From Ampullaceana balthica (Eukaryota; Mollusca; Gastropoda; Lymnaeidae): a DNA stretch of 64,000 nt. The DNA lies in the NCBI GenBank assembly GCA_944989445.1, contig CALYLW010000208.1, positions 376,424-440,423 on the forward strand, given 5' to 3'. The notes beneath the pieces were generated by a model. That model saw only the letters and a program-made list of their open reading frames with translations, ran no database searches and was not told the origin of the DNA. A program made the translations under genes and the position numbers. Positions within the stretch are counted from its first letter, which is position 1, and each line of letters starts with the position of its first letter. Shown here in pieces: positions 12,601 to 22,415 of this stretch.

Positions 12601-15600
12601 GGACAACATTACACTAACTGTCACCAATCATCTATAGACAGGGACAACATTACACTAACTGTCACCAATCATCTATAGACAGGGACAACATTATACTAAC
12701 TGTCACCAATCATCTATAGACAGGGACAACATTATACTAACTGTCACCAATCATCTATAGACAGAGACAACATTATACTAACTGTCACCAATCATCTATA
12801 GACAGAGACAACATTACACTAACTGTCACCAATCATCTATAGACAGACAACATTACACTAACTGTCACCAATCATCTATAGACAGAGACAACATTATACT
12901 AACTGTCACCAATCATCTATAGACAGGGACAACATTACACTAACACTGTCACCAATCATCTATAGACAGAGACAACATTACACTAACAGTGTCACCAATC
13001 ATCTATAGACAGAGACAACATTACACTAACAGTGTCACCAATCATCTATAGACAGAGACAACATTACACTAACTGTGTCACCAATCATCTATAGACAGAG
13101 ACAACATTATACTAGCTGTCACCAATCATCTATAGACGGACAACATTACACTAACACTGTCACCAATCATCTATAGACAGAGACAACATTACACTAACTG
13201 TGTCACCAATCATCTATAGACAGAGACAACATTACACTAACTGTCACCAATCAACTATAGACAGAGACAACATTACACTAACACTGTCACCAATCAACTA
13301 TAGACAGAGACAACATTACACTAACTGTCACCAATCAACTATAGACAGAGACAACATTACACTAACTGTCACCAATCAACTATAGACAGAGACAACATTA
13401 CACTAACTGTCACCAATCAACTATAGACAGGGACAACATTACACTAACTGTCACCAATCATCTATAGACAGAGACAACATTACACTAACTGTCACCAATC
13501 AACTATAGACAGAGACAACATTACACTAACTGTCACCAATCATCTATAGACAGGGACAACATTACACTAACTGTCACCAATCATCTATAGACAAGGACAA
13601 CATTACACTAACACTGTCGCCAAGCATCTATAGTCAGAGACAACATTACACTAACACTGTCACCAATCATCTATAGACAGAGACAACATTACACTAACAG
13701 TGTCACCAATCAACTATAGACAGGGACAACATTACACTAACAGTGTCACCAATCATCTATAGACAAAGACAACATTATACTAACTGTCACCAATCATCTA
13801 TAGACAGGGACAACATTACACTAACTGTCACCAATCATCTATAGACAAGGACAACATTATACTAACTGTCACCAATCAACTATAGACAAGGACAACATTA
13901 TACTAACTGTCACCAATCATCTATAGACAGGGACAACATTATACTAACTGTCACCAATCAACTATAGACAGAGACAACATTACACTAACTGTCACCAATC
14001 AACTATAGACAGGGACAACATTACACTAACATTGTCACCAATCATCTATAGACAGAGACAACATTATACTAACTGTCACCAATCATCTATAGACAAGTAC
14101 AACATTATACTAACTGTCACCAATCAACTATAGACAGAGACAACATTACACTAACTGTCACCAATCAACTATAGACAGGGACAACATTATACTAACTGTC
14201 ACCAATCATCTATAGACAGAGACAACATTACACTAACTGTCACCAATCATCTATAGACAGAGACAACATTATACTAAATGTCACCAATCATCTATAGACA
14301 GAGACAACATTACACTAACTGTCACCAATCATCTATAGACAGACAACATTACACTAACTGTAACCAATCAACTATAGACAGAGACAACATTACACTAACA
14401 GTGTCACCAATCATCTATAGAGAGAGACAACATTATACTAACTGTCACCAATCATCTATAGACAGGGACAACATTACACTAACTGTCACCAATCATCTAT
14501 AGACAAGGACAACATTACACTAACACTGCCGCCAAGCATCTATAGACAGAGACAACATTACACTAACACTGTCACCAATCATCTATAGACAGAGACAACA
14601 TTACACTAACAGTGTCACCAATCATCTTTTGACAGAGACAACATTATACTAACTGTCACCAATCATATATAGACAGGGACAACATTACACTAACTGTCAC
14701 CAATCATCTATAGACAGACAACATTACACTAACTGTCACCAATCATCTATAGACAGGGACAACATTACACTAACACTGTCACCAATCATATATAGACAGG
14801 GACAACATTACACTAACTGTCACCAATCATCTATAGACAGAGACAACATTACACTAACACTGTCACCAATCATATATAGACAGGGACAACATTACACTAA
14901 CTGTCACCAATCATCTATAGACAGACAACATTACACTAACTGTCACCAATCATCTATAGACAGAGACAACATTACACTAACTGTCACCAATCATCTATAG
15001 ACAGACAACATTACACTAACTGTCACCAATCATCTATAGACAGAGACAACATTACACTAACACTGTCACCAATCATCCATAGTTAAAATTGTTTTGACCT
15101 CGCCTGAAGGCTAATCACTTTTGAATTAGAAATGTTCAAAGTATAAAATATTTAAATAGGGCATTATAGCAGCCTATAGCAAGAATGTTTCTGTATCTTG
15201 TTGTTCATACTTTGTCCCTGTCTCTCCACCACCAGAACATCATAGCTGCCTATAACAAGAATGCCGGCAAGACCCCTAACGAGGCCAAGGTTGAGTTCTT
15301 GAAGATCATCTATGAGTGGCCCACATTTGGCTCCGCCTTCTTCGATGTCAAGGTAAACGTCCTTGACCCAGTTTATAGTTTCACTTTTTTGGGTTGTCGG
15401 TTTTTTGAGTGTTGAAAACTGGTGCTTATAATTTTATAAATTTTATTTTCTGAGTTAAATTTTGCATTACAACATTGCCTCATCTGTTTGTTGATGTTGC
15501 CTCATCTGTTTGTTGACGTTGCCTCATCTGTTTGTTGACGTTGCCTCATCTGTTTGTTGATGTTGCCTCATCTGTTTGTTGATGTTGCCTCATCTGTTTG

Positions 15601-17793
15601 TTGACATTGCCTCATCTGTTTGTTGATGTTGCCTCATCTGTTTGTTGACGTTGCCTCATCTGTTTGTTGACGTTGCTTCATCTGTTTGTTGACGTTGCTT
15701 CATCTGTTTGTTGATGTTGCCTCATCTGTTTGTTGACGTTGCCTCATCTGTTGATGTTGCCTCATTTGTTTGTTGATGTTGCCTCAACTGTTTGTTGACG
15801 TTGCCTCATCTGTTTGTTGACGTTGCCTCATCTGTTTGTTGATGTTGCCTCATCTGTTTGTTGATGTTGCCTCATCTGTTTGTTGTCATTGCCTCATTTG
15901 TTTGTTGATGTTGCCTCATCTGTTTGTTGATGTTGCCTCATCTGTTTGTTGTCATTGCCTCATCTGTTTGTTGATGTTGCCTCAACTGTTTGTTGATATT
16001 GCCTCATCTGTTTGTTGATGTTGCCTCAACTGTTTGTTGATATTGCCTCATCTGTTTGTTAATGTTGCCTCAACTTTTTGTTGATATTGCCTCATCTGTT
16101 TGGTGATGTTGCCTCAACTGTTTCTCTCTGTCACCAGCAAACCACTGAGCCCAACTACCCTGAGAATTTGTTGATTGCCATCAACAAGAACGGAGTCAAC
16201 TTGATCCATCCACAGACAAAGGTATGTCTGCAGGTAGACTAAATACAGACAAAGGTATGTCTCCAGGTAGACTAAATACAGACAAAGGTATGTCTGCAGG
16301 TAGACTAAATACAAAGGTATGTCTGCAGGTAGACTAAATACAGACAAAGGTATGTCTGCAGGTAGACTAAATACAGACAAAGGTATGTCTGCAGGTAGAC
16401 TAAATACAGACAAAGGTATGTCTGCAGGTAGACTAAATACAAAGGTATGTCTGCAGGTAGACTAAATACAGACAAAGGTATGTCTGCAGGTAGACTAAAT
16501 ACAGACAAAAGTATGTCTGAAGGTAGACTAAATACAGACAAAGGTATGTCTGCAGGTAGACTAAATACAGACAAAGGTATGTCTGCAGGTAGACTAAATA
16601 CAGACAAAGGTATGTCTGCAGGTAGACTAAATACAGACAAAGGTATGTCTGCAGGTAGACTAAATACAGACAAAGGTATGTCTGCAGGTAGACTAAATAC
16701 AGACAAAGGTATGTCTGCAGGTAGACTTAATACAGACAAAAGTATGTCTGCAGGTAGACTAAATACTGACAAAGGTATGTCTGCAAGTTGACTAAATTTA
16801 CAGTAGCTTGGGCCGCTGTTTACTTGGCTAAAGTTTAGACTAATGCCATACATTGCCTGACAGTTCAACATCTACTTTTAACAAGTCTTGATCTGTTAAT
16901 CTGTTGTTGACAAGTTGATGTAAATGTGTGAATGCCAATGTGTTGGTCTTTGCATTTTATTAATCTTAAGCCAAATGTTTTAATGACGTTTCCCCTTGTG
17001 TCAATGTGCTGTGTGTATAGGAGCTGTTGGCCACTCACCCCTTCTCTAAGATCTCAAACTGGAGCAGTGGCAACACCTACTTCCACATGACTATAGGGAA
17101 CCTAGTCAGGGGAAGTAAGCTTTTGTGTGAAACATCAATGGTGAGTTTTCCTTTGAATTACCCCAACAATAACATCCTTTCTGAAAGTTTAGTGATTGAC
17201 TTGATTTAAAGATGATTTGATTTTACATGTCACCCACATTTTTTATTTAATATGCCCTTACACTAAATGACAAGATGAAATATTGAATGCAAAAAAAATA
17301 ATTATCTATTTAAATGGTCAGCCTACCCTCAGACCCTGCTGGACATGAGAGGGGGGGGGCTAGAGTAGGGACATAGCCGGGGCGGCTAGAGCAGAGAGTG
17401 AGTCCTATGCTCAGATGATGTTATATGGCACTCCCTGCAGGCCAGGGAGGCTAGAGTAGCGAGTTAGTCCTATGCTCAGATGATGTTGTATGGCACTCCC
17501 TGTAGGTAGTGCAGGTTGCCAAGGTTTTAGCCAAAGTTTTAAGAGAATAATCTCAAGCTTCCAGAATATGAGAATAAATTAGAAACTAAAGAGTTTAAGA
17601 ACATCATATATCATGTGAAAACTTAGAGTCCTTGAAGGAGCAATAAAACCTTTGGATTAATTCTTGTATGGTGTTGTTTTTTTATTTCAAATAACATGTT
17701 TTATTTTAACTTCAGGGATACAAAATGGATGACCTTCTGACCTCTTACATCAGCCTGATGCTTAACAACCTCAACCGTCAGCGGAAAACTTAA
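580..17793 (+). CDS. MYO7A-like: Myosin VII heavy chain, C-terminal FERM tail (partial, 3' end of gene)
   Basis: Nine exons are visible: 580-694, 1609-1695, 6523-6629, 8834-8952, 12141-12207, 15236-15352, 16138-16221, 17021-17140 and 17716-17793. All have AG acceptors and GT donors, and their phases join without a break to a TAA stop. The joined protein (about 297 residues) is collinear with the last FERM domain of animal myosin VIIa, with landmarks such as [61 protein letters not shown] and [12 protein letters not shown]. In the family this C-terminal MyTH4-FERM module binds cargo and adaptors and folds back on the motor to inhibit it. The motor, neck and first MyTH4-FERM lie upstream of the window. 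Seven of the eight introns contain minisatellites, several adjoining exon edges. No frameshift or stop is seen, so the gene looks intact. A myosin VIIb-type paralogue is the main alternative. Confidence 0.93.
697..848. repeat. 38-bp tandem repeat at the donor of exon a
   Basis: Four copies begin at 697, 735, 773 and 811. The first copy starts at the third base of the donor (gtATGGCCAAC), so the array abuts the splice site. The later copies read catATGG, so the GT itself is not reproduced. Confidence 0.93.
1050..1545. repeat. 25-bp minisatellite
   Basis: About 20 copies of a unit containing TTATTTAACTATGTCATTG, with sporadic single-base changes (gtcatt/gttatt, aacag/aagag). It ends about 63 bases before the acceptor of exon b. 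Confidence 0.95.
1609..1695 (+). CDS. Myosin VII tail exon b
   Basis: The acceptor is ttgttgttgcag and the donor is GG|gtaata. The exon completes a Val codon from the previous exon, encodes [17 protein letters not shown] and [13 protein letters not shown], and leaves one base. This matches the FERM lobe of myosin VIIa. A 25-bp minisatellite ends about 63 bases upstream of the acceptor. Confidence 0.92.
1792..2376 (+). mobile_element. 5'-truncated non-LTR retrotransposon (LINE) 3' end
   Basis: An open frame to a stop at 2356-2358 encodes the C-terminal part of an endonuclease/reverse-transcriptase protein. It has [46 protein letters not shown] and [12 protein letters not shown], typical of RTE-like and related LINEs. 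The insertion is bounded by an 11-bp target-site duplication GCTACCAAAAC at 1781-1791 and 2377-2387. It ends in a short gttcaa-type tail, as expected for target-primed insertion. Only the last part of the element was copied, so it is dead on arrival. It sits in the intron between myosin exons b and c. Confidence 0.9.
2388..3101. repeat. 80-bp splice-acceptor minisatellite, left block (9 copies)
   Basis: Nine 80-bp units each contain ctattacccccag followed by GTGCACCCCCAGCATTTACC, which is the acceptor and 5' end of myosin exon c. The block is split from the right block by a transposon at 3102-4135. Sporadic differences (ttcaatg/ttgaatg, ttcatg/ttgatg) are shared between units. Confidence 0.97.
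3102..4135. mobile_element. TIR DNA transposon, non-autonomous, inserted into the minisatellite
   Basis: The element starts CAGACCTG and ends CAGGTCTG and is flanked by the direct repeat ATTTAC at 3096-3101 and 4136-4141, a 6-bp target duplication. The left third carries clusters of TGCCGACAAT and its inverse near 3115-3140, 3308-3325 and 3353-3392. The right end has a GC-rich stretch with gcgcctccggcgc. It is 1034 bp long. Only a fragment of a zinc-finger-like coding region survives, and the superfamily is not assigned. Confidence 0.82.
3508..3700 (+). pseudogene. Transposase-associated zinc-finger fragment
   Basis: Inside the TIR element one frame reads [20 protein letters not shown] and then [18 protein letters not shown], followed by ILHKKD. 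The W-L, C-x2-C and later H resemble the BED-like DNA-binding region found in domesticated and transposon-encoded proteins. The upstream frame is closed by a stop near 3480 and no catalytic domain follows, so it is a relic. Confidence 0.45.
4142..6522. repeat. 80-bp splice-acceptor minisatellite, right block (30 copies)
   Basis: Thirty 80-bp units continue the array after the transposon. Acceptors occur every 80 bases from about 4201 to the genuine one at 6521-6522. One unit near 4920 has lost a C. Each unit is 52 bases of intron plus the first 28 bases of exon c. The last unit runs into the real exon at 6523. Confidence 0.97.
6523..6629 (+). CDS. Myosin VII tail exon c, flanked by splice-site minisatellites
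   Basis: The exon encodes [16 protein letters not shown], then [16 protein letters not shown], as in the myosin VIIa FERM domain. It takes two bases to complete a Gly codon and ends in phase 0 at CATCAG before gtaaac. Its first 28 bases, together with the preceding 52 intron bases, form the unit of an 80-bp array with 38 further copies upstream. Its donor begins a 40-bp array downstream. The exon itself is a single copy and is open. Confidence 0.92.
6630..7466. repeat. 40-bp splice-donor minisatellite (21 copies)
   Basis: The array begins exactly at the donor of exon c (CATCAG|gtaaactatgg). Units start at 6631 and recur every 40 bases to 7431. Most units retain CAGGGTAAAC or CAGTGTAAAC, so donor-like sites are repeated. 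Bases 7467-7892 are ordinary AT-rich intron. Confidence 0.96.
7893..8743. repeat. 50-bp minisatellite (about 17 copies)
   Basis: The 50-bp unit contains CAGCGTAGGACAGATAGC and is highly uniform. It leaves long open frames on the minus strand in all three phases, which are artefacts of the repeat. The array ends about 90 bases before exon d. Confidence 0.97.
8834..8952 (+). CDS. Myosin VII tail exon d
   Basis: It lies between the acceptor ccttgtgtccag and the donor CC|gtaagt and encodes [17 protein letters not shown], then [21 protein letters not shown]. This is a highly conserved stretch of the myosin VII C-terminal FERM domain. It ends with two bases of a codon that the next exon completes. 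A 50-bp array ends about 90 bases upstream. Confidence 0.93.
9048..10471. mobile_element. Pogo/Tigger-like non-autonomous DNA transposon
   Basis: The left end CAGTGGGACCCGCTTAA and the right end TTAAGTGGGTCCCACTG are inverted repeats with one mismatch, embedded in TA-rich flanks. This is typical of pogo-group elements that insert at TA. Subterminal motifs (cgagttaagcg, cgagttaactg, ttaaccgg) repeat at both ends. About 1.4 kb long with no transposase seen. A second terminus-like sequence, cagggttcccactcagttgg, at about 9308 suggests a nested element whose other end was not found. Confidence 0.8.
10481..10535. repeat. Partial duplicate of the transposon right end
   Basis: About 55 bases (aaaaaacgtcgactt through ctcgagttaagtg) repeat the right end of the preceding element with a few differences and without the terminal CCCACTG. 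It looks like a local duplication or a second decayed copy. Bases 10536-10830 show no feature. Confidence 0.7.
10831..12072. repeat. 42-bp minisatellite (about 29 copies)
   Basis: The unit reads tacatgtgggtgtgtcagtt and continues with aatgatgtgattcattgatc. Higher-order order is visible because variant units (ttcattcatc, gtcattc) recur at regular spacing. It ends about 68 bases before exon e. Confidence 0.96.
12141..12207 (+). CDS. Myosin VII tail exon e
   Basis: This is a short 67-bp exon between gtcacatcag and GAAGAGG|gtgagt. It encodes (P)[15 protein letters not shown] and SAEDWKR, corresponding to the region of myosin VIIa that ends in DDWKR. Both flanking introns are almost entirely minisatellite: 42-bp units upstream and about 41-bp units downstream. 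Confidence 0.92.
12220..15082. repeat. 41-bp minisatellite (about 70 copies)
   Basis: Nearly the whole intron between exons e and f is a degenerate array built on caccaatcatctatagacag plus agacaacattacactaactg. Unit lengths vary from 38 to 44 bp through presence or absence of a cag/gtg insertion. It begins about a dozen bases after the donor of exon e. Confidence 0.96.
15162..15187 (+). repeat. Degenerate copy of the start of exon f
   Basis: This 26-base segment matches the exon start at 15238-15263 with three differences, 76 bases upstream. It lacks its own pyrimidine-rich acceptor. It looks like an old single duplication of an exon edge. Confidence 0.65.
15236..15352 (+). CDS. Myosin VII tail exon f
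   Basis: It lies between ctctccaccaccag and GTCAAG|gtaaac, phase 0 at both ends. It encodes [20 protein letters not shown] and then [16 protein letters not shown], an unmistakable match to the myosin VII FERM domain. A degenerate copy of its first 26 bases lies 76 bases upstream (15162-15187). Confidence 0.94.
15474..16122. repeat. 22-bp minisatellite (about 29 copies)
   Basis: The unit is gttgatgttgcctcatctgttt with frequent gttgac/gttgat and catctg/caactg variants. The last unit forms part of the pyrimidine-rich tract just upstream of the exon g acceptor. Confidence 0.96.
16138..16221 (+). CDS. Myosin VII tail exon g, with donor repeated downstream
   Basis: It lies between ctctgtcaccag and ACAAAG|gtatgt, phase 0. 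It encodes [19 protein letters not shown] and VNLIHPQTK, as in myosin VIIa. Its last ten bases and its donor recur in the 33-bp array that starts at the exon end. The upstream 22-bp array reaches to within about 17 bases of its acceptor. Confidence 0.94.
16212..16795. repeat. 33-bp exon-end plus donor minisatellite (18 donor copies)
   Basis: The unit is acagacaaaggtatgtctgc followed by aggtagactaaat. Its first ten bases are the end of exon g and the rest is the donor and first intron bases. The motif GTATGTCT occurs 18 times (the genuine one at 16222, the last at about 16775). Some units have lost six bases. Bases 16796-17020 are plain intron. Confidence 0.97.
17021..17140 (+). CDS. Myosin VII tail exon h
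   Basis: It lies between gtgtgtatag and ATCAATG|gtgagt, phase 0. It encodes [19 protein letters not shown], then [21 protein letters not shown], the most conserved block of the myosin VII C-terminal FERM domain. The downstream intron lacks a minisatellite and carries a dispersed repeat. Confidence 0.95.
17325..17515. repeat. Dispersed repeat with internal duplication
   Basis: It starts gtcagcctaccctcagaccc, includes a G9 run, and carries two copies of a segment with gctagag..agtcctatgctcagatgatg and tggcactccctg. A related sequence occurs at 59648-59760, which suggests an interspersed family. No termini or target duplication could be assigned. Confidence 0.55.
17716..17793 (+). CDS. Myosin VII terminal coding exon
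   Basis: After the acceptor ttttaacttcag the exon encodes [20 protein letters not shown] and RQRKT, followed by a TAA stop at 17791-17793. The length and ending match the C-terminus of animal myosin VIIa, so the protein is complete at this end. Confidence 0.94.
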   Translation, partial: GYKMDDLLTSYISLMLNNLNRQRKT

Positions 17794-18710
17794 AACTTCC
17801 CAAAAACTCGACCTAACAACCAAACACAGACGTAATTTCACAGAATCCTGATTCTACAAAAATGTACATGCCCAGTTGGTGTGTCTCTTTCATTCCTGGC
17901 ATATCATTGTCCAAACCTTCCCATCTGCCCTCATTCTCCTCGTGGTAATACTTTCAAACATTGTATATATCTTCATTTGGACTCATAACTACTTTAATCA
18001 ATTCAATGTTTATTTTGGATTGAATGAACATGTATTTATACACTCATGTATTTATACAGTCATGTATTTATACAGTCATGTATTTATACATTCATGTATT
18101 TATACAGTCATGTATTTATACAGTCATGTATTTATACAGTCATGTATTTATACAGTCTATTGTAACAAGACAAACAAGCTGTTGTACAATTTCATATATA
18201 ATATATATCAATATTTATATGTGTGCATGTGTCGTGTTTTTTCCTGATTTTTTGGAAATGGAAGCAATTCTAGATTGTAGTTAAGCTTCAAATATTTGTT
18301 AGTGGGTGGGGATCATTTATATACTACCTGTAATATACCTGATATTACTTGTTGAATTACTTGTCTAACAGTCAAAAACATGCTCCTTTTTTTTAAAGCT
18401 GCTCAATTTTTTTTTAAGTTCACACATGCAAATTTTTAGTTAATGTGCCTGCCTTATCTGAAGAAAATGTTTGTTTTGTAAAAACTTAGGTTGGAATATA
18501 ATTCATCAAAACAAAATGACACATTTGACTGACAAAATTCTTAAGTACATTTTTCTGGCCAGCAGTCCAGCAAATTTTCATTCTTTAAGTTCAAGAATTT
18601 ATCTAAGTCGGCACAACTGATGATAAGTAACTGACATCTTATGAGAACTTGCTAATCACATGTAAATAGAGCTTGCCTTTAGAAATAGGTCCCTAGCTTT
18701 AAAAATAAAT
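17794..18710 (+). other. Probable 3' UTR and flank of the myosin VII gene
   Basis: AT-rich non-coding sequence follows the stop codon. A canonical AATAAA lies at 18704-18709, and others lie at 20231-20236 and 22245-22250, so the 3' end cannot be fixed from sequence. The stretch contains a 16-bp repeat at about 18028-18155 and no recognisable coding exon. Confidence 0.4.
18028..18155. repeat. 16-bp tandem repeat
   Basis: Eight or so copies of tatttatacagtcatg lie in the 3' flank of the myosin VII gene. Confidence 0.9.
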
Positions 18711-18984
18711 GCCATCCTTTTTAACTTCTTTTAAAGACTTTCTAAGACATTCCTCCGCCTATTCTAGGTTGATAACATAATTGTTTTCAATTAGGAAAAA
18801 AGCTATTAATTTAATTATCAACTATTGTAACAAATATTTATTTTGTACCTAAGTACCAATGTTTATAACTTAATGTATTCTATGACCAATATACCAAACT
18901 AATTTAAAGCAACTAAATTTTATTTTATTAGATATTTATTTTCTTATACAAATCTACAAATAACAGCCAATAACCCTCTTTTCA

Positions 18985-19165
18985 TACCATGAAGGCCTAT
19001 GGGGCAAGTGAAGTAGCATTCACAAGTTTCATTGAGCCACCACTATCGAGCAAGGGATTGTGTGGCTAGCACAATGCCTGGGGCCTAGCCAGTACCGAGG
19101 CTCGAACCCGTGACTCGAGTTTTTGCCTCGATTCGGCAGTCTAGCGCGCTACCACTTAGTTTGTT
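18985..19165 (-). mobile_element. tRNA-derived SINE
   Basis: On the minus strand an A-box-like GTGGTAGCGCGCTAGACTG lies about 40 bases before a good B box, GGTTCGAGCCT. These are the two internal RNA polymerase III promoter elements of a tRNA-derived SINE. The body continues toward lower coordinates and ends in AT-rich DNA. No target duplication was identified. Confidence 0.7.
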
Positions 19166-19411
19166 TAAAGTCATAAATCAAGGCACCTACATTCCAATAT
19201 TTTTTTTTAGAATGTTTTTTTTAAAAATATATATACCGTAAATGATTTTTTTGTATATACATGAAAAAAAGTTTTTTTAGAATAAATTTTTTTGTAACAA
19301 TCTTTTTTTTTCTATTCTCATAATGGAAAAAATTATTTGCTGTTTCAAATGTTAATCTTAGTATTGGAAATCACTTTATGTGACAAATGAAATTTTTGTT
19401 AACAAGAATAT

Positions 19412-19932
19412 TGGCTACTGAACATATCATCTACTGAACATATCATCTACTGAACATATCATCTACTGAACATATCATCTACTGAACATAGCATCTACTG
19501 AACATATCATCTACTGAACATATCATCCAATGAACATATCATCTACTGAACATAGCATCTACTGAACATATCATCTACTGAACATATCATCTACTGAACA
19601 TATCATCTACTGAACATATCATCTACTGAACATATCATCTACTGAACATATCATCTACTGAACATGTCATCTACTGAACATATCATCTACTGAACATGTC
19701 ATCTACTGAACATATCATCTACTGAACATATCATCTACTGAACATAGCATCTACTGAACATAGCATCTACTGAACATAGCATCTACTGAACATATCATCT
19801 ACTGAACATAGCATCTACTGAACATAGCATCTACTGAACATAGCATCTACTGAACATATCATCTACTGAACATAGCATCTACTGAACATAGCATCTACTG
19901 AACATAGCATCTACTGAACATAGCATCTACTG
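19412..19932. repeat. 16-bp minisatellite (about 33 copies)
   Basis: The unit is atctactgaacatatc, with a second common variant catagc. The variants alternate in runs, suggesting multi-unit duplications. Confidence 0.95.
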
Positions 19933-20430
19933 ATTCTTGATATCTTGGTTGTGTTGCTGTGATTTGTGAATTTTATTTCAGATTAAATTTCATTTATTTC
20001 TATTTTGTGGTTTTTACGTTTTCCCATCTTTCTGGGAATAGATTTTCAGAGCTAAGACTTAGGGAGTGGAAACATCTACATATAGTTTCATCTATGTACG
20101 AAATTTGACCAACGTCAATATAGTATGTCATTTTGTGTGAATTTTCTGAGCAAAAAGAAGATGTTCTATTGAAGCTATTTAAGTTATATTAATTTGATGT
20201 CTCTTTTTGCATTTGAAAACTAGTTTGTTTAATAAACTGTTCCTCAAGAGTTTTTTTGTATTTACACTGCAATAATATATCATCAGTGATCTCTTATCAT
20301 TTACGCTACCACTACAACATTCTATGGATTAAATATTTTAATTAAGAGAAAAAAAAGTCACTTGAAAAAAATAATGACAAGTTGCTTTGTTATAATAAAT
20401 TGTTTGTGTCTTCATTGTTATGTTGTTGAG

Positions 20431-20637
20431 TATCAGTTGTAAACCCAATCTCATAGTTGTTAACTAAGAAAACAGTAAGCAAACAGAATAAGATATAAGT
20501 ATCAGTTGTAAACCCACTCTCATAGTTGTTAACTAATAAAACAGTAAGCAAACAGAATAAGATATAAGTATCAGTTGTAAACCCACTCTCATAGTTATTA
20601 ACTAATAAAACAGTAAGCAAACAGAATAAGATATAAG
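20431..20637. repeat. 69-bp tandem repeat (3 copies)
   Basis: Three copies of a 69-bp unit that starts gtatcagttgtaaaccca and ends cagaataagatataa, in intergenic DNA between the myosin VII 3' end and the kinase gene. Bases 20638-21701 contain only AT-rich sequence. Confidence 0.93.
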
Positions 20638-21701
20638 ACACATATAGCATAAAAGTGGCCTATCATTCATATACAAATGACCAAGTTTTGAACACAATCA
20701 TTTTTCCCCCAGCCAGTATTGACCAAGTCTAAGTGAACCTACTTCATACTACGTGTTTCCATGGTCCATACTGTATCCTTTGAGTTTTGTCTATTTGTTC
20801 TTGAGGCTGTGACTTGATGAGATTCTTAGGGATCCACACCAATCTTTTTTTTCCCTTACAAAAAACATTTTTTTTAAAATCCTGTTTCTCTCCCCTGCCC
20901 TCACCAAATAAAATTGAAATACCATTAATTATTAAACTGGGTATTGTGGTAAACAGTCTTGAAAATTACCCACTTTGTGGTTTGATGCAATTTTCTATCA
21001 TATTATTTTTTATTTTATTTTTTTAATGTTTCTATTTATTTGTATGTATGTGAGTCTTTGTTTTTTTTTCTATTATATTTTTTAAAATACAAATTACAAA
21101 TGTGCAGTGTGCATAGAATTTCTTTGGTATTAGTTTAAAGTATCATCTGAGGACACTGATATGGCTCCATGTTTGATGACCGCTGTTCAAGTTGTTTGCA
21201 GAACTTTTCATGTATGTTGAAAGACAGTTTTGTATGCATTAATACACATGTAAGCTGATAGATTCATTAAGCTCCGTTGTTCTTGTATGCAGGAATACAC
21301 AAGTACTTCTATTAATAACAACTAATTTATGCCTTAAAAGGGATATTATAAATGGATTGTCACTAAATTATCCATAATTTTATCCATGTGTGGAACATTT
21401 ATTTATTATATAATATCATCATACCAACTATGGTGCCTTTATGTTACTACATCTATATTTATGTGTTGTTTTTTTTGTTTGTTTTGTTTTACAGATGTCT
21501 TGTTCCTCTATTTTTTATGACTCTTTTATTATGCAATTCCATTTTTTTCATACTGCCTAACTCTGAAAATTTTTATACAAAAAATAAAGAAGAGTTATTT
21601 TGTTCTATGGTAATCAAATTATATTTTGTTAACCTTAGTGTAAGAATTTGTAATTTAATGTGAAATGTGAGTTTTACAAATGAGGAATTATGGGGAAGGT
21701 G

Positions 21702-21880
21702 CAGGGCTGTCTTAACGCATAGGCCCGTTGGGCATTTGCCCGGGGGCCCACGAGCATAGGGGCCCCATGGGAATATGTTTATTTATATATATTATGTATA
21801 TTTATTGTTTATTCCTGCGGAGGAGGGTCCCAACACTATTTCTTTGCCCGGGGGCCCAAACTGGTGTAAAGACGGCTCTG
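21702..21880. mobile_element. hAT-type MITE
   Basis: The 179-bp element starts CAGGGCTGTCTTAA and ends AAAGACGGCTCTG, imperfect inverted repeats. It is flanked by an exact 8-bp duplication GGAAGGTG at 21694-21701 and 21881-21888, the hAT signature. Inside are two facing GC-rich tgcccgggggccca motifs. It is non-coding. Confidence 0.9.
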
Positions 21881-22415
21881 GGAAGGTGTATTTACTTAGA
21901 TTAAGTAATCTATGAAATTTTCCTGTACAGTTGAAAAGGGTTTCAGTTACATACAACTTGAAATATTCAGTGGACCACGGACAGTCTTGTAATCTCAGCA
22001 TCAAGAATTGACCATAGCAATAAATAGTATGAATAAAATGTATCCATTTATTCACATGATTTATTTCAGAACATTACATGGGGGGAGGGGGGGGGCAGTA
22101 CCCTCATTATTTTTCTCTTTGTCAAAATACTAAGGATTGTATGATTGAATTCTGTCCCTTTGCTAAGATAACCCAACTGTATCCATAGAATTCTAGAGTT
22201 ATCTGTGTAGATACATTGATATTTACGTCTCTATACAAATCTTCAATAAACTCCATCTGTGTCTCAGCTTCTTGTGAGCTTTGCTGTGTCTCGTTATGGC
22301 AATAATAAATTGATGGCTCTCAAGATTCTTGATGTCTTGTCTGTCACTTTGGTGAAAATATTCACATTTGTTTGTGTCTGTGTCACAGCCCCTGAAATGA
22401 TTGAGTTCACTGCCT

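Noticed and set aside
16305..16871. Open frames on both strands through the 33-bp array ([15 protein letters not shown] repeats)
   Set aside because: The unit is 33 bp and so stays in phase. The true exon frame stops in the first unit, and the region is intronic.
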